Notes under the pieces: model-generated
What the model saw: the letters and a program-made list of their open reading frames with translations, nothing else
What the model was told of the DNA's origin: nothing
Databases searched by the model: none
From: Epiperipatus broadwayi
Lineage: Eukaryota > Onychophora > Udeonychophora > Euonychophora > Peripatidae
Reading direction: 5' to 3'
Assembly: GCA_028023455.1 (NCBI GenBank)
Contig: JAQFVV010000031.1
Location: 6,988,926 to 7,052,925, forward strand
Length of the DNA stretch: 64,000 nucleotides
Program-made: the position numbers and the translations under genes
Shown: positions 51,490 to 61,261 of the stretch, piece after piece
Layout of the letters: each line of letters starts with the position of its first letter
Numbering within the stretch: position 1 is the first letter of the stretch

Positions 51490-51680
51490 AGTTTGGTCTG
51501 TGGTAAGTTGCTCCAGATTTTGGTTGTGGTCTTTTGCCAGAGCGAACCCTATGCAACAATATCTCGCGCTGAAGAAATCCAAAGAGGTTTGCCAAACATT
51601 GTCCTTGGTATTAGAAGTAAAAGTGAATGAAGCACAAAGATATATATATATCACGAAAGGCCGGTATACACATAATGCTT
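51490..51680. other. GC-richer island, probable old repeat
   Basis: Composition rises sharply and both strands are open (51500-51700 + and 51475-51684 -). No splice signals or domains support an exon. The minus strand has GGGTTCGCTCT, B-box-like. The plus strand has GCGCTGAAGA, AATCCAAAGAGGTTT, GCCAAAC, which loosely resembles the core, stem II and GAAAC order of a hammerhead. I regard it as a degraded dispersed element. Confidence 0.35.
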
Positions 51681-52601
51681 GCATTAATATAAATATGTAG
51701 ATATTTAGCTAAGGAATAAATAATTATCGCCTATCTTTATTAATAAAAACCCCTCGTACCGGTATAATTTGATTACTACGTGGATGTGGAAGAATTACAG
51801 TTAATGCTAATATAATATAGCTCATAGAACTAAATGATCCCCCCCCTTTATGTATTATTTTAAACTACACGTAAACTTTCCACAACGTATAAATATAAAT
51901 CTTTGGTTTTGAATGCTTGAATAAAGAAATACTTTTCATATTATTAAATAGATATATAGTCAGTGGTGGCTATTGATTTCAATAAAGTAGGATTAATTTT
52001 ACTCATATAAATCTATTTGCAGATTTTAGAAGTTAGCGCTCTTATTTAATCAACCAAATAGACACATTTCTAAGAAAATAGATTTTTACTTAGTTTTAGA
52101 AAATAACACTGTATAATAATTATCAAATTCTGATTTTATTTCCCCAGACTGGCAGGCACCCGCTATACAAAGAATAACAAATTTATTTTTAAAACTACTA
52201 GGTTAATTACCCTCTGAAAAGTAAGGAGGGTTTTCTTTTATTAAAAGAGATAGCGTAAGCATTTGCGATTCTGGGGGAAAATTATCGACATATAATTTAG
52301 TATCTGAAAGTATAAAACATAATAATGAGAATAAAATATTGCCGCATAGACGTGACATTAAGAACTAATAATTATTCAGGAGAGGTTTAATGTAGGAGAG
52401 ATTACAGCTAAGTTATATAAAGAGAGAACAAGGTACAATTAACAAAAAGGTAAGAACTTTACAAATTAATTCATAACTAATATTACATTTTACAAATGAA
52501 AGATTTACAAAATGTTTAAGGAAATAGATAGGTGAAAGTTAAAATTATTAATGGTAACTTTAAGAGTCTAGCAGCATTTGAAATGATTACCTCTGTAAAA
52601 C
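51681..52601. other. AT-rich non-coding DNA, no gene seen
   Basis: Contains a C-run at 51839-51846. The sequence CAGTGGTGGC at 51961 resembles a hAT end but has no partner. Confidence 0.5.
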
Positions 52602-52674
52602 ATGGCGGTTCTTTTGATGATTTCAATTCCCGCGGAGACTAGATCTAGTTTGTCAAACATAGTTATTCAGGCAG
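52602..52674 (+). CDS. Weak candidate first coding exon
   Basis: ATG at 52602 sits in a good start context (AAACATGG) within a small GC-rich patch and opens MAVLLMISIPAETRSS, then LSNIVIQA, up to a possible donor GTAGTA at 52675. Without splicing the frame ends seven codons later. No homology is recognised. It could equally be chance or an old repeat. Confidence 0.2.
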
Positions 52675-55216
52675 GTAGTAATTTTATGATTTAACAAACA
52701 GGCATATAATTATAGTCTATGAGTATCAGGATCCATGGGCACAGATTGCAGGGAAGGCCATATCGAATGGCGAGAAAGGCGATTTAGATTTACTCACTAC
52801 ACATTGAAATTAACGAACGCAAATTTTCTTGGTGACTGCTCTCCTTGACTGTCCTAGTTACTCTCTAAATTAATTCGTAATTATTCCATGCCTTGGTATT
52901 TTTGGAATCCCTTTCTGATTGATCATTGCAATCTAATTTCCAAAAGAATTCGTATACAAGCTTTTACCTATTGTGATGGAAGATGCCATTGTTAGATAAG
53001 TATTCAAACTTTAATTAATTTTGATAAAAGAAAATGTTTGTAACAAAAGTAAATCAATTAAATTTAGTTTCTACTTTTGATTTTAGAGAAACTTTTAATT
53101 AAAGTTATGTTAGAATATTATACAAGATTACGCTTCTCACCTTTAACTAATTTTGACTAATTACAATCGCATCTTCCATATTGGATTTAAAAGAAAAGTG
53201 GAGTTTAATGGCAAAAATAATTTAAAAACACAATTTTATAAAATTACAGATCACGAACTTTTCCACTAAATATTGGCTCAGTACTTTTGTCTCTACAATA
53301 TCTATAGATATCTGAGCTGCAATTAACAAACAATTACTATAACTTTTATAAAATAAATAAATACAGAAATTATAACATATTTTGATATTATAAGTCCGTG
53401 ATAATTAATCCCCCATTCCCTATTGCGTATACGAATTTTCAGATGCTACATTTATTAATTTTATTTTGCATGTTTAAATTCAGATATTTATGCCAATATC
53501 TTCGTTAATACATATGTTAGTTAATAATACTCAAACAAAAAGATACAAACAAATGTGTTAGTGAGTGGAATATATATGCAAGAATAGGGTTTGAATTTAG
53601 GTTGCTAGTGGAAGATTGGAAGTGGGCTGTGAAGCGCAATCTGAATCTCAGATTCCGCTTCAATATATATATAGGAGCAAAACTTACTAACAAAATATTG
53701 ATGTTTTTAAATATTTATTATATGTCATTTTTAACTTTTTCTTTTAAATTGCTTGTTTTTCTATTAAACTGTATATTTATTATAAAATCCAATATGGAAG
53801 ATGTGACTGTTGTTAATTGTCCAAAAATAATTAAAGGGAGGTATTTTTTAATTAAAGTTTTACTTAAAATAAATGGGATTAAGTAGATTAATGATTTTCT
53901 TCTGTATAAAACATGTTGTCAAATCTATTTCTAATCTGGAAATACATTTGAATTTATTTTTGGACGTTATTTTACAATTGCATCTTTCAAAAACAACTAA
54001 CTAATTAATGATTAGCATTCTCGAAATACCTGCACAAGGGTACAAATAATGGCTAGATTTTTAAAGCAGAGATTAGATTAGCTACTCTAGTGAAAATGAT
54101 TGTTAACATTGCGATGAAACTTAAAATCGTGTAACAGTAAATCCACTGCTCTTCAGCGGCTTTATGGGTCATCATCTGCCACTACCACAATATCCTGCTG
54201 CCCTGAAATGAAGAAAGGTCTAAAAAGACCTTTAGAATGCTAATAGAAGTTTTCTGCCACCGAATTATTTGCATTTCAATTGCCGTGTACATGCAATATT
54301 TTAAATTGGACTCTTAAAATTGCAAGGTAACTTTTATGCTACTATTTGAAAATGAATCTAGCCTCACTAATCTCAAATCCTGCTATCAAGATTCTAATGT
54401 ATTGTTTAATTTTCTATCTTTTAAATTAATGTGTTTTTATATATATATATAAATAACATGTAATTTGCTCTCAAATGATTTCTTTAAATTTAATTCTCTT
54501 TCATATGCTCTAATTTTTTTTTAACTTTGGTGCGGTCATTTATTTATAGTTATTTATTACTTGAATTTATATGTCTATTTTTGTTATTAATTTGCCAATC
54601 TTACAACCTGGCAAGCTTAATTTATAAAAATATTTTCTGTCATTTTTAAGTAAACCTTCATGAAAAGGTTATTAACGTCCCCTTAATATATATATATATA
54701 ATGCATTATTAATTAACATGCTCGCCAGATTGTTTTTCGAGTCAACATTTTGTTTATGCTTTAATATAAAAAATATATTTGTTTATCTCTGGATTTTCTA
54801 TCCATGGTGAATCCAGAACATAAGCTAATTAACGCTTTGAAATTTTAAAATATTATTTGTTCATTTCTGAAAAGGTGACCAATTATTTGTTTTCTATATA
54901 ACTGCTAGTTATTTTTTTGCTATACTCTTAAAATATCAAATATAGTATTTAAATATTCCAGTTATTATAAAAATCACAAAGGTGTGATTGATTTATTTAA
55001 AAATAGCAGAAAAGGGATGGGGGTAAATCTTAATGTTTCTTTTATTAGGTAAAATCTTAACATATATTTTATTAAATGAAATATTCTCTCTCTATATATA
55101 TTATAATTGCATGGTGTATTATAGTATTCAAACAAGGGTCATTTATTTTAAAGCAGTACAATTTATTCAATGTTGTTAGAGATATGTATCATTACTGTAT
55201 TTCTGACATTTCATGT

Positions 55217-55218
<2 letters not shown>
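52675..55218. other. AT-rich non-coding DNA, no gene seen
   Basis: The GC-richer patches at about 53600-53665 and 54130-54245 have no splice or protein evidence. The latter holds a short hairpin, AAAGGTCTAAAAAGACCTTT. The frame at 53602-53886 is not supported by any motif. Confidence 0.45.

Positions 55219-55294
<76 letters not shown>
55219..55294. repeat. (TA)n-(TG)n-(TA)n compound microsatellite
   Basis: (TA)n, then (TG)n, TTTGAA, then (TA)n. It abuts the 3' end of the minus-strand PLE. A similar (TA)n(TG)n tract in the same orientation lies about 40 bases beyond the other PLE, at 59289-59320. Confidence 0.95.
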
Positions 55295-55295
<1 letters not shown>

Positions 55296-55350
55296 CTATT
55301 CAAAACAATACAATAATTAATACAGTAACAATATTTTAAACAAATATATA

Positions 55351-55410
55351 CCAATTTAATAGAAGTACTTTCAACTATCTATGTAGTCGTTGTCAACTAG
55401 ACTCAAATTG
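55351..55410 (-). ncRNA. Hammerhead-like fold in the PLE 3' region, minus copy
   Basis: Minus strand: CAATTTGAGTCTAG, TTGACAA, one extra C, GACTA, loop, TAGTT, GAAA, AGTACT, T, CTATTAAATTG. Same layout as the plus copy at 59127-59186, with the single spacer base changed from T to C. It lies between the coding end and the (TA)n. Confidence 0.5.
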
Positions 55411-55458
55411 TATTAGAAAAAACCGTTACAAATGTAAACAAAAGCAATACGTCATACA

Positions 55459-55870
55459 TCAATTTTCCCACAATTCATTAATTTTTATATTGGCTGTCTG
55501 TCTATTTATCAACTGTTGCTTTTCACTTTTTATTAACATAGCTTCTTTAATTTTGCGTTTATTATTATTTCTTTCAATACACAGAATTTTAACTTTATTA
55601 AAATCAAAATCAAAACCATAATTACATGTTACATTATGATCAAAAAATACTGATGGTGATACATCATCATTTCTAACATTCTCTTGTCTTGATTTTTGCA
55701 CTCGTTTATATAATAACAAATGCTCCCTTGATCTTTTCTCCAATGTACATCGAGATTCCCCAATATATGCCTTTCCACAAAAACATAGCCATTTATATAT
55801 TGCACAACTTTGATTTAAAATACCACACCTATTTTTTGAATTATTTATTAATCTATTTAAATTAGGAGTA
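55459..55870 (-). pseudogene. PLE GIY-YIG endonuclease part, frame-shifted
   Basis: In a different frame from the RT part, the minus strand encodes the cysteine-containing linker, then AIYKWLCFCGKAYIGES, RSREHLLLYK, and the terminal KIKEAMLIKSEKQQLINRQ and INELWEN. The GIY (as AIY), YIG, Arg and Glu positions of the nuclease are visible. This copy has CGKAYIG, the usual Lys, where the plus copy has CGMAYIG. A one-base insertion plus a substitution at about 55886 (GTCGATCTTGC against GTCGAGTTGC) separates it from the RT frame. Confidence 0.88.
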
Positions 55871-56857
55871 GTATAAAATGCAAGATCGACATATATTTTT
55901 ATATATCTGTTTTATAAATTTAACCTGTTCATTACAAATAAATGGTATTGATATCCAAGTATATTTTATTTTATCAATATCTATAGCATCTAAAATATTT
56001 CTATTATTATTAAACTTAGTAACAATATTATAAATTAATTTATGATCATATCCAACATTTAACAAATCCATAATAAATACATTTATGTTACTTATTTTAT
56101 CAGAACTAAATTTACATAATTTATTATTCCTAAATAAAAATGATTTTAAACTGGATAATTCAAATGTGCCAATTGGCACATTTGAATACCAAGGAATATA
56201 TCCTCTTTTTTCAATATCTTTTATTACCATACAATAATCTAATTTATTTTTATTACGTGTAACTTTAATATCTAAATACTGAATTGACTTTTTTTCTTCA
56301 AAAGATTTACTCCATTTTAAACCTTCTAAACTATTTAATTCATTGAATAATACATTTATAATATCTAAACTTCCACAAATGAAAACATCATCGACATACC
56401 TGTAATAAATTTTAATACCTTGGCAATATATATTAGTATTAAGAATTATATCTTCATATCTTGATACCACAAAACTACATATTTGTGAAACTACAGGAAG
56501 TCCCATAGGCCATCCATAATCCATTTTATAATAATTTTCATTAAATATAGCATATATATTTTTATCAATAAAATATAATACATCATTTACAAATTTTACT
56601 TTTTTAACATCAACTTTTTTTAACCTTAAAGCATCTAATATAATTTTTATAGATTTTAATCTATCTATTGAACCGTACATCTCACATATATCAAATGTAC
56701 AAATACTATCATTATTATTAATATTAATATTTTGAATTTTCTTTACAAAATCAAACGATGAATTAATAGTATATTTTCCAAATCCAAGAACATCTTTTAA
56801 TAATGTTTCTATAAATCTACAGGTTTCATAGTAAAATGATCCGCCAAAGTCAATCAT
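55862..56857 (-). pseudogene. PLE reverse transcriptase, minus copy
   Basis: The open frame begins MIDFGGSFYYETCRF and contains the RT motifs: A as CTFDICEMYGSI, B as YGWPMGLPVVSQ, C as YYRYVDDVF, and then YLDIKVTRN. Compared with the plus copy it has an in-frame three-base insertion (PIGTFELSS against PIAHKLSS) that creates a perfect 30-bp palindrome at 56158-56187, and Ile and Phe replacements (VFICG, LCKFSS). The frame is lost before the nuclease domain, so the copy cannot make the full protein. Confidence 0.9.
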
Positions 56858-56903
56858 TAATCTTAAAGGTTTATCTTGTTTATGTAGTTTAATATTCGAA
56901 AAA

Positions 56904-56930
56904 ATTGGGGAGTGGTAGGGGGGGCTATAT
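56904..56930. other. G-rich filler with no PLE homology
   Basis: GGGGAGTGGTAGGGGGGGC replaces the block of PLE sequence present in the other copy (57590-57645). Such a G-rich stretch is foreign to this element and lies inside a suspect region. It may be filler from repair or low-quality sequence. Confidence 0.6.
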
Positions 56931-56979
56931 TATTCTTAGTTTTTTAAAATATCATCAATAAACTTTACACGTAAATTTT

Positions 56980-57327
56980 ATTAATCTTCATGATGTTGAT
57001 GAATTGTTTAATTATAAAAGTCGATGTCAATATTATTTGAATAACTACTATATAAAAATTTATAAAAAATTTAATCGTAAAATTACGTTTATATATAATA
57101 AAAATGTAAATAGGAGAAAAAATAGTAACTATGTCAATTTATCTAACATGGATATTGATTTTCAACAAGAATATATTTTGAATTATGGTTCTAAATACGT
57201 TGGTGGTATGTGGGTGGATTGTAATTTAGAGTTAAAAGCTGCTGTTGAACATTCTTTTAGTGTAATTAAATGTTCTCCTGAAATATCAAAGGAATTAATA
57301 CAAAAAGTGAATGTTAAGAAATTTAAA
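56980..57327 (+). CDS. PLE protein, N-terminal region (partial)
   Basis: The frame is open from before 56980 (LHDVDELFNYKSRCQYY) and includes NLSNMDIDFQQEYILNYGSK and MWVDCNLELKAAVEHSF, up to VNVKKFKTT. 'NLS ... F..EY.L..GSKY' is like the conserved N-terminal region upstream of the RT in Penelope-like elements. It is in a different frame (+1) from the RT part because of the foreign sequence starting at 57328. No ATG start is seen; the 5' end is truncated at the inverted junction. Confidence 0.75.
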
Positions 57328-57345
57328 ACGACGCTCTTCCGATCT
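57328..57345 (+). other. Illumina adapter sequence (assembly contamination)
   Basis: ACGACGCTCTTCCGATCT is identical over 18 bases to the 3' end of the Illumina TruSeq universal (read 1) adapter. It falls exactly where the PLE reading frame breaks. The following bases (ATTAAATATAGCATATAT, 57348-57365) match the antisense strand of the PLE's own RT region (56543-56560), so adapter and misplaced read sequence were probably joined during assembly or gap filling. Confidence 0.95.
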
Positions 57346-57358
57346 CAATTAAATATAG

Positions 57359-59077
57359 CATATATTTAGATTTAAAAACTTTCTTCATGATAACGATCTT
57401 GTTTGTTTAAAAGAAGATAAGGGCTTAAGGTTATGTCTTTTGTCAAAACTTGATTACTACGATAAAGTTTTAATTCAAATGGAAAAGCTTAAATTTAAAC
57501 AAGTTGGAAAAATAAACATTGAAAATTTACGTGTAAAGTTTATTGATGATATTTTAAAAAAAGCTAAAAAGAATAAATATATAGATGCTCATACGTATTA
57601 TCGTCTTTATCCATCTGCTGCAATTTGTCCTAGAATTTTTTCGAATATTAAACTACATAAACAAGATAAACCTTTAAGATTAATGATTGACTTTGGCGGA
57701 TCATTTTACTATGAAACCTGTAGATTTATAGAAACATTATTAAAAGATGTTCTTGGATTTGGAAAATATACTATTAATTCATCGTTTGATTTTGTAAAGA
57801 AAATTCAAAATATTAATATTAATAATAATGATAGTATTTGTACATTTGATATATGTGAGATGTACGGTTCAATAGATAGATTAAAATCTATAAAAATTAT
57901 ATTAGATGCTTTAAGGTTAAAAAAAGTTGATGTTAAAAAAGTAAAATTTGTAAATGATGTATTATATTTTATTGATAAAAATATATATGCTATATTTAAT
58001 GAAAATTATTATAAAATGGATTATGGATGGCCTATGGGACTTCCTGTAGTTTCACAAATATGTAGTTTTGTGGTATCAAGATATGAAGATATAATTCTTA
58101 ATACTAATATATATTGCCAAGGTATTAAAATTTATTACAGGTATGTTGATGATGTTTTCGTTTGTGGAAGTTTAGATATTATAAATGTATTATTCAATGA
58201 ATTAAATAGTTTAGAAGGTTTAAAATGGAGTAAATCTTTTGAAGAAAAAAAGTCAATTCAGTATTTAGATATTAAAGTTACACGTAATAAAAATAAATTA
58301 GATTATTGTATGGTAATAAAAGATATTGAAAAAAGAGGATATATTCCTTGGTATTCAAATGTGCCAATTGCACATAAATTATCCAGTTTAAAATCATTTT
58401 TATTTAGGAATAATAAATTATGTAAATATAGTTCTGATAAAATAAGTAACATAAATGTATTTATTATGGATTTGTTAAATGTTGGATATGATCATAAATT
58501 AATTTATAATATTGTTACTAAGTTTAATAATAATAGAAATATTTTAGATGCTATAGATATTGATAAAATAAAATATACTTGGATATCAATACCATTTATT
58601 TGTAATGAACAGGTTAAATTTATAAAACAGATATATAAAAATATATGTCGAGTTGCATTTTATACTACTCCTAATTTAAATAGATTAATAAATAATTCAA
58701 AAAATAGGTGTGGTATTTTAAATCAAAGTTGTGCAATATATAAATGGCTATGTTTTTGTGGAATGGCTTATATTGGGGAATCTCGATGTACATTGGAGAA
58801 AAGATCAAGGGAGCATTTGTTATTATATAAACGAGTGCAAAAATCAAGACAAGAGAATGTTAGAAATGATGATGTATCACCATCAGTATTTTTTGATCAT
58901 AATGTAACATGTAATTATGGTTTTGATTTTGATTTTAATAAAGTTAAAATTCTGTGTATTGAAAGAAATAATAATAAACGCAAAATTAAAGAAGCTATGT
59001 TAATAAAAAGTGAAAAGCAACAGTTGATAAATAGACAGACAGCCAATATAAAAATTAATGAATTGTGGGAAAATTGA
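57359..59077 (+). CDS. Penelope-like reverse transcriptase with GIY-YIG endonuclease
   Basis: The reading frame is continuous from just after the adapter (FRFKNFLHDNDLVCLKEDKG) to the stop, about 572 codons. It lacks an ATG because the N-terminal part is in the other frame. In order: the PLE-type entry region (LKEDKG), FSNIKLHK, motif A CTFDICEMYGSI, motif B YGWPMGLPVVSQ, motif C YYRYVDDVFV with both catalytic Asp residues, and YLDIKVTRN. Then come a Cys-rich linker, AIYKWLCFCGMAYIGES, RSREH, KIKEAMLI and a C-terminal INELWEN. PLEs are retroelements whose RT is related to telomerase, and the GIY-YIG nuclease nicks the target DNA. This C-terminal 570-residue part looks intact and unusually fresh. 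The minus copy and the relics at 16.0 and 30.6 kb are its relatives. Confidence 0.93.
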   Translation, partial: HIFRFKNFLHDNDLVCLKEDKGLRLCLLSKLDYYDKVLIQMEKLKFKQVGKINIENLRVKFIDDILKKAKKNKYIDAHTYYRLYPSAAICPRIFSNIKLHKQDKPLRLMIDFGGSFYYETCRFIETLLKDVLGFGKYTINSSFDFVKKIQNININNNDSICTFDICEMYGSIDRLKSIKIILDALRLKKVDVKKVKFVNDVLYFIDKNIYAIFNENYYKMDYGWPMGLPVVSQICSFVVSRYEDIILNTNIYCQGIKIYYRYVDDVFVCGSLDIINVLFNELNSLEGLKWSKSFEEKKSIQYLDIKVTRNKNKLDYCMVIKDIEKRGYIPWYSNVPIAHKLSSLKSFLFRNNKLCKYSSDKISNINVFIMDLLNVGYDHKLIYNIVTKFNNNRNILDAIDIDKIKYTWISIPFICNEQVKFIKQIYKNICRVAFYTTPNLNRLINNSKNRCGILNQSCAIYKWLCFCGMAYIGESRCTLEKRSREHLLLYKRVQKSRQENVRNDDVSPSVFFDHNVTCNYGFDFDFNKVKILCIERNNNKRKIKEAMLIKSEKQQLINRQTANIKINELWEN

Positions 59078-59126
59078 TGTATGACGTATTGCTTTTGTTT
59101 ACATTTGTAACGGTTTTTTTCTAATA

Positions 59127-59186
59127 CAATTTGAGTCTAGTTGACAATGACTACATAGATAGTTGAAAGTACTTCTATTAAATTGG
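59127..59186 (+). ncRNA. Hammerhead-like fold in the PLE 3' region, plus copy
   Basis: Outer stem I CAATTT (59127-59132) pairs with AAATTG (59180-59185). Inner stem I TAG pairs with CTA (59175-59177). The core-like box is TTGACAA (59141-59147), then one extra T, stem II GACTA/TAGTT, GAAA (59165-59168), palindrome AGTACT (59168-59173) as a dimer-type stem III, and T at the cleavage position. Against the hammerhead consensus CUGANGA this has U at position 3 and A at position 8, and one extra base before stem II. The overall layout is hammerhead-like. Catalytic activity is doubtful. Confidence 0.5.
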
Positions 59187-59288
59187 TATATATTTGTTTA
59201 AAATATTGTTACTGTATTAATTATTGTATTGTTTTGAATAGTTATATATATTTTATTATAATTGGAATACAGACATTGATTAATAATT

Positions 59289-59320
<32 letters not shown>
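59289..59320. repeat. (TA)n(TG)n compound microsatellite
   Basis: Same unit order and orientation as the tract at 55219-55253 on the other side of the PLE pair. Confidence 0.95.
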
Positions 59321-59339
59321 CTTCTTAATCTGGAGGTTA

Positions 59340-59376
59340 TGACAAGTTCGAACCCATAGATTTATTCTCAAGTCTT
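59340..59376. other. B-box-like sequence beside the minisatellite
   Basis: ACAAGTTCGAACCCATAG contains GTTCGAACCC, like a tRNA B box. No A box at the right distance upstream is convincing. Possibly a SINE fragment. Confidence 0.3.
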
Positions 59377-59560
59377 CATATAAAAATGCCTCTGGTGGTG
59401 ATCCCTAAGTCTGGCACATGCTATGCATATTCTTTCTTTGTATAAAAAGGCCACTGGCAGTGACCCCTAAGTCTGGCACATGCTATGCCCATCCATTTCT
59501 TCGTATAAAAAGGCCTCTGGCAGTGATCCTTACATTTGGCACACGCTATGCCCACCCATT
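59377..59560. repeat. Minisatellite, three ~62-bp units
   Basis: CTGGCACATGCTATGC at 59411 and 59473, and TGGCACACGCTATGC at 59537. Units also share GTATAAAAAGGCC.CTGGCAG and TGA(T/C)CC(C/T). The units are diverged and the array is GC-richer than its surroundings. The reading frame at 59480-59707 arises from the repeat. Confidence 0.9.
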
Positions 59561-61254
59561 TCATTTTTCATCCAGAAGCATGACCTTTTCCTCTTAATTA
59601 TATTTAGGCCATTATGTCAGCACCGCAAACTTCTTCGTATTATTATTATTTCTTTTGCTTCATGGCCCAGTTTTAATGCTCTAATATTAAAATTACGCTT
59701 TGCTTAATATATATATAAATGCCAATTACTTCTATTTTATTAATTAAGTTTATTTCAATCATATACAATCTCACCGTTGTAATTTATATATCTATATATA
59801 AGAGTATCTATATGCCTTGGGGAAAATAAAGCGTTCGTCTTACTATCGTTAAAATATTTTTTCATTAAATATTTTGTCATCTAATCAAATGTCATTTTCA
59901 AAGATGTTTTTCAAATGTATCTTATTTATTTTCATGACCTCAATGGTGTGAAAATAATTTATATCATATGTATAATGAATTTCAGAACGCTCCTAGAAAT
60001 ATATATGAAAGTCACCATGTTTCAGAACCGTAATCCAAAGCGTTAATAGCAATCTTATGTAACTTCTTTCTAATACTGATTGGCATCTTAATATTGGACC
60101 CACAAAAGATGTGTGTTTATTTGTAATATATTATTTTAGCTAATAAAGAGCATATGAGAAATAATAGCGTGAATGACACTATGTAATCATCTACCGCTTG
60201 CTCATTCATGCACACACTAATGTATATAATTAATTTATAAATGTATAATAATTTGTGAGTATATTAAACTATATATTTCATTGTCTAACTTATTTGAGTA
60301 GTTCGAATTCATTTTCCTCCACTTCCACATATTACAGCCATGCTTATGTATATTTTAGTTTAGTCATAGTTAATAGATGTCTCATTGTTGTGCTCAGCTT
60401 TGCTAGTTGGCCGGATTAAGATTAATTCTCACGTGCCATCACTATTGTGTTATTTATTAGGTGTTAGATAATGGGACTTAGAGAGTGGGTTTGAATTCAG
60501 GCTGGTCCCTGACCTAAATCTTGGCCTTGACTGGATTTGAAGTACATTTTGTGAGTTCCAGCTCATGTTAGATGGATAAACATATTTTGACCATAACAAT
60601 ATATATATATATATATATATATATTACTGAAAACAATGATTTAACCATATCCATTTTCAAACAAATGAAGAAAATCATCACAAAAAGGTTAATAACTGGT
60701 AAGATAGATTACATCTAAGTTAAAATCTTTGTGACATTGGTTATCTTACCCCTTTAAAATACTTCATCTTTGGTTCATTATTTATTAATTAATTTAGTTT
60801 ATGAAAAATTATGGTAATCATCAGAGTGTGCTGGAATTAAAAAATTATTAATCAAAAAAGATGAATAAATAATGAAAATGATGATTATGAAGACTTTAAT
60901 ACTAGACTGAACACTATTCAACAGTGAAAGTTATGCGACTAAATTTGGACATAAAAAAAAAAAAAAAACAACTTACTTATGCAATTGGAAATACTTGTTT
61001 TTGATAAAAAATAAAAAATAAAAAAAACCACTCAAAATAAATTGATATTGAAGCATCCAAATGAAGTCACAGCAGAATTTGATTTCTTTGTCTGACAAAA
61101 AATATGTATTTAAAAAGTGTGGGCTATTTAATAGATTCAACAAAAGAAGTGATCATCAATTAATCAGATGTAAGATGTGTGTTTTTGCAAGGCTTTTAAC
61201 AAAGTTAACATTGATAATTGATATTGTTTATATTATCAAAATATCTGAATGTAA
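59561..61254. other. AT-rich non-coding DNA, no gene seen
   Basis: (TA)n at 60598-60626. A GC-richer patch at 60485-60560 (GGGTTTGAATTCAGGCTGG, TCCCTGACC) looks like a repeat fragment ending near that (TA)n. A-runs lie near 60952-60968. Confidence 0.45.
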
Positions 61255-61261
61255 TTGTGGT

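Larger units (their letters stand above)
55289..56978 (-). mobile_element. Penelope-like element, minus-strand copy
   Basis: Near-identical inverted copy of the plus-strand PLE at 57528-59248. It extends from the (TA)n at its 3' end to about 56978, where the homology ends (matching CGTGTAAAGTTTATTG of the plus copy). A block of roughly 85 bases of the plus copy is replaced here by a shorter G-rich stretch (56904-56928). Very low divergence implies recent insertion, recent duplication, or assembly duplication. 5' sequence beyond the start of the RT region is missing. Confidence 0.9.
56979..59250 (+). mobile_element. Penelope-like element, plus-strand copy
   Basis: Reads from an N-terminal coding part (56979-57327) through the RT and GIY-YIG domains to the stop at 59075-59077, then a 170-base 3' region ending at TTGAATAGTTATATATA. 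It is placed 5'-to-5' with the minus copy. The true 5' end is missing. The coding region is broken only at 57328-57358, where an Illumina adapter sequence lies, so the biological element may well be intact there. Confidence 0.92.

Noticed and set aside
53602-53886. A 94-codon frame starting MLVEDWKWAVKR
   Set aside because: No domain, no splice context, and most of it is hydrophobic AT-codon text. GC rises only in the first 60 bases.
59377-59560. CRISPR-like array
   Set aside because: Three diverged, contiguous units without unique spacers in a eukaryotic genome. It is a minisatellite.
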